Shown piece by piece: positions 8,162-15,600 of a stretch of 23,765 bases of DNA (its first letter is position 1; each line of letters opens with the position of its first letter). The translations under genes were made by a program, and so were the position numbers. The DNA is from CBDUQN01 sp965369375 (GTDB lineage Bacteria; Krumholzibacteriota; Krumholzibacteriia; Krumholzibacteriales; Krumholzibacteriaceae). A model generated the notes under the pieces. The model was given only the letters and a program-made list of their open reading frames with translations. It ran no database searches and was not told the DNA's origin. The DNA is taken from contig CBDUQN010000048.1 in NCBI GenBank assembly GCA_965369375.1, positions 1-23,765 on the forward strand, read 5' to 3'.

Positions 8162-8524
8162 CTATTTCTCGAACGACTGCCACATTGCGATGACGCCGCC
8201 CGTGGGATCCTGGATGACGGCGAATTTCCCGTAATTCGGCACTTCCTGCTCGGGCACGATCACCATTCCACCGAGCTCGCCTACCTTGCCGAGCATCTCG
8301 GTAACATCGTCGACCGTCACATACACCGTCCAGCCGGTGGGCACCCCTTCCGGGGCTTTCATTATTCCGCCACCCGGCTCCGCACCGGTCTTGACGAAGG
8401 TATACGGCATGCCGGCGTCGGCCGGAGCATCCTCGTATTCCCACGAAAAGAGCTTCTTATAGAATTCTTTCGCCTTATCGACATCACCGGTCGAAAGCTC
8501 GATATGTCCGAACGGGTTGGGCAT
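8162..8524 (-). CDS. VOC superfamily (glyoxalase/bleomycin-resistance fold) protein
   Basis: The 120-residue protein has the single-module VOC pattern: GHIELSTGDVDKAKEFYKKL at residues 6-25 (betaalpha unit with the first potential metal ligand His7), a GGGI segment in the middle, WTVYVTVDD opening the second unit, and FAVIQDPTGGVIAMWQ at the C-terminus. Members of this subfamily are small dimeric proteins of unknown substrate, often called glyoxalase-like; the specific reaction cannot be read from the sequence. The start has an excellent AAGGAGG site. It follows the glycosyltransferase by 46 bases and precedes dinB by three, so the three are probably one transcript. Confidence 0.9.
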   Translation of the reverse strand: MPNPFGHIELSTGDVDKAKEFYKKLFSWEYEDAPADAGMPYTFVKTGAEPGGGIMKAPEGVPTGWTVYVTVDDVTEMLGKVGELGGMVIVPEQEVPNYGKFAVIQDPTGGVIAMWQSFEK

Positions 8525-8544
8525 TGCATCCTCCTTTTTTTTCG

Positions 8545-8572
8545 GGTGAAAACGAAACCGGCAATCACGGTT
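8545..8572 (-). terminator. Weak hairpin between glycosyltransferase and VOC genes
   Basis: On the minus strand, AACCG (8572-8568) and CGGTT (8560-8556) form a five-base-pair stem with a seven-base loop, followed by TCGTTTTC. The stem includes part of the glycosyltransferase TAA stop. It is too short for a strong terminator but might attenuate transcription into VOC-dinB. Confidence 0.28.
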
Positions 8573-9680
8573 AGCGCTCGCCGCGCTTTCCCTTTGCCGC
8601 TACTTCATTAAAGAATGTCTCCATCTCATCATAAATGCGCACGGCGTCGAACATCTCCCTCGCATGGGCGGCCCCTGCCGCACCGATTCTCTTGCGAAGC
8701 TCCGTATCGGCGGTAAGCGCGAGAATCTTTTCCGCCAGAAGGTGCGGCTCATTAACGGGCACGAGAAGACCCGTAACACCGTCTTCGATGATCTCGGGCA
8801 GGCTGCTCGCATTAGTCGCCACGACAGGGCGATCGAGAAGCTGTGCCTCGACGGCGGTGAAGCAAAAGCCCTCATAGAGTGATGGGATGGCTATTATGTC
8901 GCTCGCTTCGTAATAGGGCTGAACCTCCGAAACGTGCCCGGTGAAGGAAACGCTTTCCGCTAAGCCGAGACGCGCGGCGAGATTTTCGAGCTCTTCTCCC
9001 AGCTCTCCACGGCCGACGATGAGCGCCCGCGCATCCGGCCGCTTATCGAGAATCTCACGGAAGGCCTCGAAGAGCGTTTCGTGTCCCTTCTGTTTCGTCA
9101 ACCTGCTGATCATTCCAATGACAAGCGCATCCGCTCCGATACCGAACTCGCCACGTATGTCGCGCCGTCCGTACACGAGAAACTCCCCGATGCGGACCGG
9201 ATTGTAGATCACCCGCACGCACTCCTCGTCGAACCAGGGGAAACTCGCCAGAACGGTTTCCTTTGTGGCCTTAGAGTTTGCAATGATGTGTACCACGCGC
9301 TCCATGGCCTTACGATGAATAAGATGATCGGTAATGGGCCTATCGAGCCCCCTGCGGAAAATAAGGGGGATATCGTCCGAATCGCCCCGGATCCTGTTCG
9401 CCAGCCTTACGTCACGGCCGCAATTCGTGATGATGAGGTCTGGCAGATGTTCCTCGAATCTTTCACGGAGCTCGGGCACGGCGCTGTAACGCTTCCACCG
9501 CGAAAGGGGAACACCGATCGACGCAAAGCCCAGCTTGCGGGCCACCTCGAACAGTTCCCCCTCTTCAGCTGCTATGATGGAGACGGCGTGGAACCGGCGC
9601 CTGAATTCGAGGGCCACTTCCAGAGTCCACTTCTCACCCCCGCCCCAAAGTGGTATCGTATTTATCAGAAGCAGGTGCAT
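8571..9680 (-). CDS. Glycosyltransferase family 4 (GT-B fold)
   Basis: The 369-residue protein has the two-domain GT-B layout. The N-terminal domain begins LLLINTIPLWGGGEKW (GGG at 13-15, the acceptor/phosphate loop). The C-terminal domain begins with GMISRLTKQKG (189-199, Arg193 and Lys197/Lys198 positioned to bind the donor phosphates), then FTGHV (246-250) and the E-x7-E motif SLYEGFCFTAVEAQ with Glu270 and Glu278. It would transfer a sugar from a nucleotide-sugar to a cell-surface glycan or lipid acceptor at the inner face of the cytoplasmic membrane; the sugar is not predictable. Length is typical. The ATG at 9680 has only a weak upstream GGGGTAG. There are no other glycan genes beside it, which is unusual for this family. 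Confidence 0.92.
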   Translation of the reverse strand: MHLLLINTIPLWGGGEKWTLEVALEFRRRFHAVSIIAAEEGELFEVARKLGFASIGVPLSRWKRYSAVPELRERFEEHLPDLIITNCGRDVRLANRIRGDSDDIPLIFRRGLDRPITDHLIHRKAMERVVHIIANSKATKETVLASFPWFDEECVRVIYNPVRIGEFLVYGRRDIRGEFGIGADALVIGMISRLTKQKGHETLFEAFREILDKRPDARALIVGRGELGEELENLAARLGLAESVSFTGHVSEVQPYYEASDIIAIPSLYEGFCFTAVEAQLLDRPVVATNASSLPEIIEDGVTGLLVPVNEPHLLAEKILALTADTELRKRIGAAGAAHAREMFDAVRIYDEMETFFNEVAAKGKRGER

Positions 9681-9734
9681 TGGAAGATTCTACCCCACCG
9701 ACCGGATTTTATCATCCCTTTTTCCCGTCCCGTG

Positions 9735-9762
9735 CGAGGGACCTCACACGTCCCCTCCCTCG
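9735..9762 (-). other. Inverted repeat in the gap between lipoprotein and glycosyltransferase genes
   Basis: CGAGGGA (9735-9741) and TCCCTCG (9756-9762) are perfect inverted repeats around a 14-base loop. No U-tract follows on either strand, so a Rho-independent terminator is not supported. I saw no convincing promoter for the glycosyltransferase in the rest of this 142-base gap. Confidence 0.35.
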
Positions 9763-9822
9763 ATTCGTCAATGAGGTATTAGGAAATCAAAGAGCAGGAA
9801 ATATCAGATTCGCACTCGGTCT

Positions 9823-10680
9823 CTACTCGAGGTTGAGGTCCTTGCACACACCGCCGACACACCCCAAGAGGGGCGTATTAGGCACCATGCAGTCCGAGGC
9901 GTACCCGTATCGATGGTTGAGGACGTCGTCAAAATCGTTGTAGTTCCGGACTTTCTCCATGAGCACTTTTTCGTCCACCGTCGAAATCGAATAGATGACA
10001 TACTTCCAGGGACCGCCGCACGGTTTCGACCCGAGCCCGATGAAACGGCACTCGCCTACGCCGTCGCAGTGCGGAATACCGATCATCGCGATAATTTCAT
10101 CGTGCAGCCGCCTGAGTTTTTCCCGATCTTCCTGCTCGTTGAAGCATTGCGCCCAGGGATAATGATCCCTGTTCACGCAATAACTCCCCGCCGTCTGCAA
10201 CGAAAGATCCGCCTCGAAGAAGAGCTTTTCGTCATTTTCGTCGACGTACACCTCCACCACCTTTATAAAGTACCTCCCCGGGTCGAGGTTCTTCACCTCG
10301 ATATCGAGATCGAAGAGACAGAGGCAATCACAACCGCCGTGCAGAAGGGATTCATGTTCCTCGATAATGAGCGTATCGCCGACGAGACTGATATCGGCAT
10401 CGAGAATATCAGGGCAACAGTTGAATCCGGCATTGACATGTTTGAGCGTAAGCGTTCCCTGGCCGTCATACTCGTAGTCGATGCAGCTCTTGTCCTCTGA
10501 TACGTCAAAGTAGGCGGCATCGGTAAAGAAATCCTTGCAGCCTGTGTGGCTTATCACCGAACCGGTCGGCCCGGGATCAATGGGGCCGGTTCCCTTCGAT
10601 GTGTCATCCTTGCAACCGGCGATGAGGAGAAGGAGAATCGAAAAAACACCAGCCGCAAAAAGTCCGATCGTCTTTTTCAA
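9823..10680 (-). CDS. Cysteine-rich lipoprotein of unknown function (TTG start)
   Basis: The frame is open further upstream (to 10770), but the TTG at 10680-10678, preceded by GGGGG at six bases, puts a standard lipoprotein signal at the N-terminus: KKTIGLFAAGVFSILLLLIAGC with lipobox I20-A21-G22 and Cys23. The product would be 285 residues. A short Asp/Pro/Gly linker follows (KGTGPIDPGPTGS). The mature protein has 16 cysteines including the lipidated one, notably NCCPD and CDCLCLFDL, suggesting disulfides in the envelope or metal binding. The region between these two motifs reads as beta strands (DADISLVGDTLIIEEHE). I do not recognise a named domain. Residue +2 after Cys is Lys rather than Asp. 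The gene is divergent from the rhomboid-TPR gene. Confidence 0.75.
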   Translation of the reverse strand: MKKTIGLFAAGVFSILLLLIAGCKDDTSKGTGPIDPGPTGSVISHTGCKDFFTDAAYFDVSEDKSCIDYEYDGQGTLTLKHVNAGFNCCPDILDADISLVGDTLIIEEHESLLHGGCDCLCLFDLDIEVKNLDPGRYFIKVVEVYVDENDEKLFFEADLSLQTAGSYCVNRDHYPWAQCFNEQEDREKLRRLHDEIIAMIGIPHCDGVGECRFIGLGSKPCGGPWKYVIYSISTVDEKVLMEKVRNYNDFDDVLNHRYGYASDCMVPNTPLLGCVGGVCKDLNLE

Positions 10681-10761
10681 GATGCACCCCCGATCATTAC
10701 ACTCCTTCGCAGGACACTCAGCATCATTTAAAGGTGGGGGTCCCTTCAATACTCCTGTCAT

Positions 10762-10790
10762 ATTATACAATACTATCAGAGCTCTGCCAC
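10762..10790 (-). promoter_or_regulatory. Candidate promoter for the lipoprotein gene
   Basis: On the minus strand, GTGGCA (10790-10785; four of six matches to TTGACA) is followed after 17 bases by a perfect TATAAT (10767-10762). Start of transcription near 10755 would give a leader of about 75 bases before the TTG start. It also argues against translation starting at 10770, upstream of the predicted transcript. Confidence 0.55.
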
Positions 10791-10882
10791 CTGAAATATT
10801 TCGAATTTAAGGAAGCGTGTCAAGAGTCAAAAGCAGTTGAGATAAACGGACAAATGCGGAGATCGGATGAAAATCGCTTGCC

Positions 10883-10909
10883 TTGACGGCCGCGCACATT
10901 TTCTATAGT
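10883..10909 (+). promoter_or_regulatory. Candidate promoter for the rhomboid-TPR gene
   Basis: TTGACG (10883-10888, the same -35 hexamer as the strong promoter at 2583) is followed by TATAGT (10904-10909) at a short 15-base spacing, or by TAGTTT at 17. The leader would be about 30 bases. Confidence 0.42.
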
Positions 10910-10944
10910 TTAAGCTCATAAGAACCAAGGCGGTACAATGTACA

Positions 10945-12387
10945 ATGAAGGAAGAACCAATCAACGAGAACGCTGAGCAGGTCCCCGGGGCGAACGGCCC
11001 AGATTCCCGCAGGGATGCCCGCAGAGCTCTCGAGGAGATAAGAGCGTTCCAGCTGTTTCTCGCGCAGCAAACGCCGCGCATCTACGTGACGAAGATAATT
11101 CTCCTCATCAACGCGGTGATTTTCGCGGGAATGGCGCTCACCGGCGCTTCGATCTTCATGCCGTCGATCGATGATGCGATACGGTGGGGCGCCTGCTTCG
11201 GCCCTCTCACACTGGACAAGGAATTCTGGCGCCTCTTTACATCCATGTTCGTGCACTTCGGCATCATTCATTTCGGTTTCAACATGTGGTTTCTCTGGAT
11301 ATTCGGCTCGATGGCCGAGCGGCTCTTGGGAAATGTGGATTTTATCCTGCTCTATGTCGTCAGCGGCCTCTGCGGCAGCGTGGTGGGAGTCTGGTACCAT
11401 CCCGAGGCTGTCGGCGCGGGCGCCTCGGGCGCCCTCTTCGGTATCGTCGGCGGAGTGATCACGTATCTCTTTTTCGGAAAAATCGCGGTGCCGGACGTTC
11501 TGAAAAAGCGGGAGTTGAGAAATCTGCTGTTCCTCGTAGCCTTCAACCTGATACTCGGATTCACGATAAAAGCGATCAGCAACGCGGCACACATCGGCGG
11601 TCTCGTTATGGGAGGGATACTGGGGATGCTCTTCAGACGCTCGGCTCCGGCGGCATACGCATTCTCGAAACGAACGAGATACGTCGCGGTATGCTTGATT
11701 ATCGCCGTTCTCGCCGCCGCCACATTTGCAGCGCGGACACGCCTCGGCGGTCCCGCGTCCCGGTTCTTCTCCTCCATAGAGCTAATTCGTGGAGACAGGT
11801 TCGATGAGGCCATCAAGGAACTGAACGCCATACTCGAAGAAAATCCCGAAAAGACCGGCGTGAATTATTATCTCGGGCTCGCCCTCCACGCCAAGGAGCG
11901 GTACCAAGAAGCGATCGAGGCGTACCTGAAGGCCCTGCCCGAAATGGAAAAAGATGTCACAATCCATGTAAACCTCGGCGTCGCGTATATCAAAGTAGAG
12001 CAACCGGACCGGGCCGAAGCATCGTTCAGGCAGGCGCTCGCCATCGATCCCGATTACGGCCTCGCGTATGCCAATCTGGGATGGATCTATTATCTGAGAG
12101 GAAACTACCGGCAGTGCATCCTGTTCTCCGAACGAGCGATTGCCCTGGATCCGGAAGCATCTCCTGCCCGCTACAATATCGCAATTTGTTATCTCCGGCT
12201 CGGTGAGATCGAGAAGGCGGAACAGTTGTACGCGGAAGCCATACAGTCCGACAGATCGATCAACCGCGCCATAAATCAGGGAGCGCTCGAAGATTTAAAA
12301 GAGCTCATCGCAGAGGGGGTCCGTGCGGACGACGCGAGGAGGATACTGAGTGAGCTGTTTGGTTTGAGGGAAGGGAATATCCCGTGA
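10945..12387 (+). CDS. Rhomboid-family intramembrane serine protease with C-terminal TPR repeats
   Basis: The 480-residue protein starts with a charged cytosolic segment (1-45). The rhomboid domain (about 48-230) has six hydrophobic segments, the conserved Trp95-Arg96 in the L1 loop region, H104, H109 and N113 in FVHFGIIHFGFNM (oxyanion side), the catalytic Ser161 in GAGASGALFG, and the catalytic His216 in NAAHIGG. A further transmembrane segment lies at about 246-263. Residues about 272-440 form four or five tetratricopeptide repeats (NYYLGLALHAKERYQEAIEAY, HVNLGVAYIKVEQPDRAEASF, AYANLGWIYYLRGNYRQCI, ARYNIAICYLRLGEIEKAEQLY). Rhomboids cleave membrane proteins within or near a transmembrane helix; the TPR part probably recruits a partner. 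All catalytic residues are present. The ATG at 10945 has an AAGGCGG site about 11 bases upstream, a little far. Confidence 0.93.
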   Translation: MKEEPINENAEQVPGANGPDSRRDARRALEEIRAFQLFLAQQTPRIYVTKIILLINAVIFAGMALTGASIFMPSIDDAIRWGACFGPLTLDKEFWRLFTSMFVHFGIIHFGFNMWFLWIFGSMAERLLGNVDFILLYVVSGLCGSVVGVWYHPEAVGAGASGALFGIVGGVITYLFFGKIAVPDVLKKRELRNLLFLVAFNLILGFTIKAISNAAHIGGLVMGGILGMLFRRSAPAAYAFSKRTRYVAVCLIIAVLAAATFAARTRLGGPASRFFSSIELIRGDRFDEAIKELNAILEENPEKTGVNYYLGLALHAKERYQEAIEAYLKALPEMEKDVTIHVNLGVAYIKVEQPDRAEASFRQALAIDPDYGLAYANLGWIYYLRGNYRQCILFSERAIALDPEASPARYNIAICYLRLGEIEKAEQLYAEAIQSDRSINRAINQGALEDLKELIAEGVRADDARRILSELFGLREGNIP

Positions 12388-12462
12388 TAGAGCAGCGGTT
12401 CACGAGATACTATCCACAGAAAACCTAAGGTTACTGGCAAAGCGTTGGTGAGTCCCTCGTTG

Positions 12463-12491
12463 TTGTAATTAGCATTTTATTGTGCTATTCT
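12463..12491 (+). promoter_or_regulatory. Candidate promoter for the giant surface protein
   Basis: TTGTAA (12463-12468) and TATTCT (12486-12491) are separated by 17 bases; each matches the consensus at four of six positions. Transcription from near 12498 would give a leader of about 125 bases to the ATG at 12623. No strong terminator for the preceding rhomboid gene was seen in 12388-12462, so read-through from that gene is also possible. Confidence 0.35.
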
Positions 12492-12515
12492 ACAAAACGC
12501 CGGGGTTATTTCAAG

Positions 12516-12575
12516 CTCATGAGTATTTCGTTTTATGCGGGGCTTACCGCATACTCGTCCTTTGCGTTCTAGAAC
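12516..12575 (+). other. Structured leader region upstream of the giant gene
   Basis: Three dyads occur in 60 bases: the palindrome CTCATGAG (12516-12523), a hairpin ATGCGG-GGCTTA-CCGCAT (12535-12552, six perfect pairs, six-base loop) and the palindrome GTTCTAGAAC (12566-12575). They could be protein-binding sites or a folded leader RNA. No known riboswitch class was recognised. Confidence 0.4.
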
Positions 12576-12622
12576 TACTGAAGGTATTGGAAGCAAACAT
12601 CGATAAGCCAAATGAACGCTGG

Positions 12623-15600
12623 ATGCCTCATGCCCGCCACGGTAGGGCGATAGCTTGGATTCTGTTGCTAATGCTTCTCGCCGGACCTCAATCCGCGTCG
12701 GCGGATCCCGGGAGCGGCACGGCTGCAGTGAGTCCTCCCGACAGTGTCGAGGCAGGATCATTCGGAACGTGGACATTCCGATACACGACAATCGATACCT
12801 TCTCGAGCGGTGTCGTCGAGCTCGTGATACCGAACGGTTGGAGCTCACCGCAGGACGCCGATCCGAATAGTACCGGATATGTTACGGTTTTCACAAACGG
12901 TTCGGGAACGCCCTCCCTCGGAATATCGGCGATGACCGTTACGGTGTACGTCGATACACTCATGGAAAGTGAGTGGATCGAAATCACATACGGCGATTCC
13001 GCTCCTTCCGGCAGAGCTCGGGCCGATACCGTTGCACAGACCGGTGTAGAGTTCATCGTTCGTTCCGACCCCCTCGACAGCCTGCCCACCCCCGTCACGC
13101 CTTCACCGATGCTGGATATCGTCGCCGGCCCGGTGGATCTCGAGGCATCGAGGCTCGCCAGCATGGATTCCCCGGCCGTCGCCGATTCAATAGATGCAGT
13201 GCTGATCGCGGTCACGGTAATTGATACCTTCGGGAACGCGATCAACGGCGAAGATGTGACACTCGATGTATCTCCCCTTGAAGGTACCTACTGGGATGAT
13301 CCCGGCCACAGCGATATTTACGGTGAGGCGACCGGTTCGATCTACTCTACGGTCGCCGGTACGAAAGTGGTGAGCGCGTACGTCGATGAAGGGTCCCTCG
13401 AGGACAATGTGCATGTGGATTTTGTGGCGGGTTCCGTTGATACGAGCCGATCGTACATTCACGTGCTCGAAAATCCAACCGTCGTTAAGGAAGAGGCTGA
13501 CACCATTCACGTCGTCGTGATGGATGTTTACGGCAACAGCATCGGCGGCAAGGAGGTTGTACTCGAACTGGTGCTGGGGGACGGAACGGTGGATCCACCC
13601 TCGGATACCACCGACACGAACGGTGTCGCCGTGTTCACACTCGCCTCGACTGTTAGCGGGACAAAGGCCTTGCGCGCCTCAGTCGATGGCTCCTACCTCG
13701 AAGACGCGGTGGATGTCGTCTTCCAGCCAGGCACGCCGTTCAGTATCAACGCGCTGCCGTCCGATACCACGGCTGAGGCGGGATCCTACGTACGGTACCG
13801 GCTCTATATCGAGGACGAATTCGGAAACGCGAGTCCCGTCTCGTTCGAGCAGACGATTTCGCTCTTCTCGGAGGAGGGATCGTTTCACGATATCTCCGAT
13901 TCTACGGTTACCTCCACGCTCAACATTCCGGCCGGCGGCGACAGCGCTCATGTTTTTTTCAGATCTGAGCTGAAGAATCTCAATGGAGACGATATCTTCT
14001 TCCTAGACGATGATGAAATTCCACCGCAGATCGGATGGAAAAGAGTGACAATCAGGATCGATCACGCCGATCCTGACACGGTTGCGTCGGAGCTCTCCAC
14101 CTCACCGAAGATCGTGATCGCAGACGGAATCGATCCAACGACCGCAAGCGTCGTGGTGAGAGATCAATTCGGAAATACGGTTGACGGGGTCCCTGTTTCG
14201 GTGTCGGTTTCGCCCGTTGAAGGGACCAATGTCGATCCGCCCGTTAAAGACAGTGGATCGGACGGCGTGGCCGAGTTTGCGGTACGGTCGACTACAGCCG
14301 CTGAGAAAATAATTTCGGCTGATGTCAACGGCCGGACAATCGCTGATACCGATACAGTAACCTTCATCGCTGGTGAGGTAAACGCCGACAGCTCGAGTGT
14401 CACACCCGACACGAATCGTGTAACAGCCAACGGAACGGATTCAGTCGAAATCACCGTCATAGTTCGTGACGACTTCGGGAATCCCGTGATCGACGCTCAG
14501 GTTACACTCTCGGCGAGTGGAGAAGACAACTCGCCCGTGGACCCGGGACATACCGACAGCAACGGCGTGGCGGTCGGGTATGTCAAGTCGACCAAGGCGC
14601 AGATAAAAAATATCACAGCATCCGCCGGGCAGGTGACGATCTCGGACGTTGCGCAAGTCGAATTCGTCGCCGACGCGGTCGATCATTTCCTTATCACGCA
14701 TGATGGTGCCGCAACGGCGGGCATTTACGAGAATATCGACATAGAAGCCCTCGATCTATTCGAAAACAGGGTCACCTGGTTCACCGATACGATATCCGTC
14801 TATACGAACACGTCGACGACGGGGGATTTTGACGTGCAATGGGCCCGCGGACCCGGCGCGATAAACGACCCGATATATCTCGCCGCCGATACGGCTACGT
14901 ATGAATTCGATCCCGCCGACAACGGAAGGGTAACACTCAGCGTCTCTGACACGAGGGCAGAGTCGATAACGATTTTCGCCTCGTACAATACGGTGACATC
15001 ACAGTCGGCGACGCCTCTCTCCGTCGCGCCGGCGGCCGCGGACAGTATCGTCGTCGTTAGCGGGGACGGCCAGAACGCGGACGTCGATACGCCAGTTCCA
15101 TATGATCTCGTCGTTGCGGTAAAGGACGAATACGGAAACAGTGTGGAGGATGAAACGGTGACCTTCAGCGTTATGCGGCCTGCCGAGGGAGTGATCGACA
15201 CCGATCCCGGCTCGCCGGGGATCGACTCAACGGCGGCGACAAGGACGGACGGGAGGGCATCGTGTCCCTACTGGAGGCTCGGCCATACGAGCGGCACCGG
15301 TACTGACGAGGTCCGTGCGTACATAGCGGGGGGGATAGTCAATGAGGTGACATTCACCGCATCGGCCGATCCGGGGCCTCCCACGTCTGTGGACCTCAAG
15401 GCGGGGAGCGAGATTGTCACCGTCGGCACATCGACCACGGTGACGGCAACTTTGCTCGACGAATTCGGCAACGGGGTCGTCGATGAACCCCTGATTATTT
15501 TTATAGCCGATGGTCTTGGTCTGGACGCAGACGGCTCACTCAGCAACGATCCCGCGAGTCCCACCGATTGGGCAGGTCCATATGCACGTGTCGGCAACAG

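Noticed and set aside
7190..8611. A 473-codon plus-strand frame
   Set aside because: It is antisense to dinB and the VOC gene; its length comes from GC-rich codon structure, and its translation shows no family features.
10681..10770. A 30-codon upstream extension of the lipoprotein
   Set aside because: It would bury the lipobox signal internally and begins upstream of the predicted transcript start near 10755.
12535..12552. Similarity of GCGGGGCTTACCGC to part of a cyclic di-GMP (GEMM) riboswitch
   Set aside because: The conserved upstream parts of that riboswitch (GGGCAAACC-like and ACGCAAAGC segments) are absent in the right place, so the likeness is to one hairpin only.
12612..12653. ATG at 12612 as the start of the giant gene
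   Set aside because: That frame ends at TAG after 13 codons; the correct frame uses ATG 12623 or TTG 12587.
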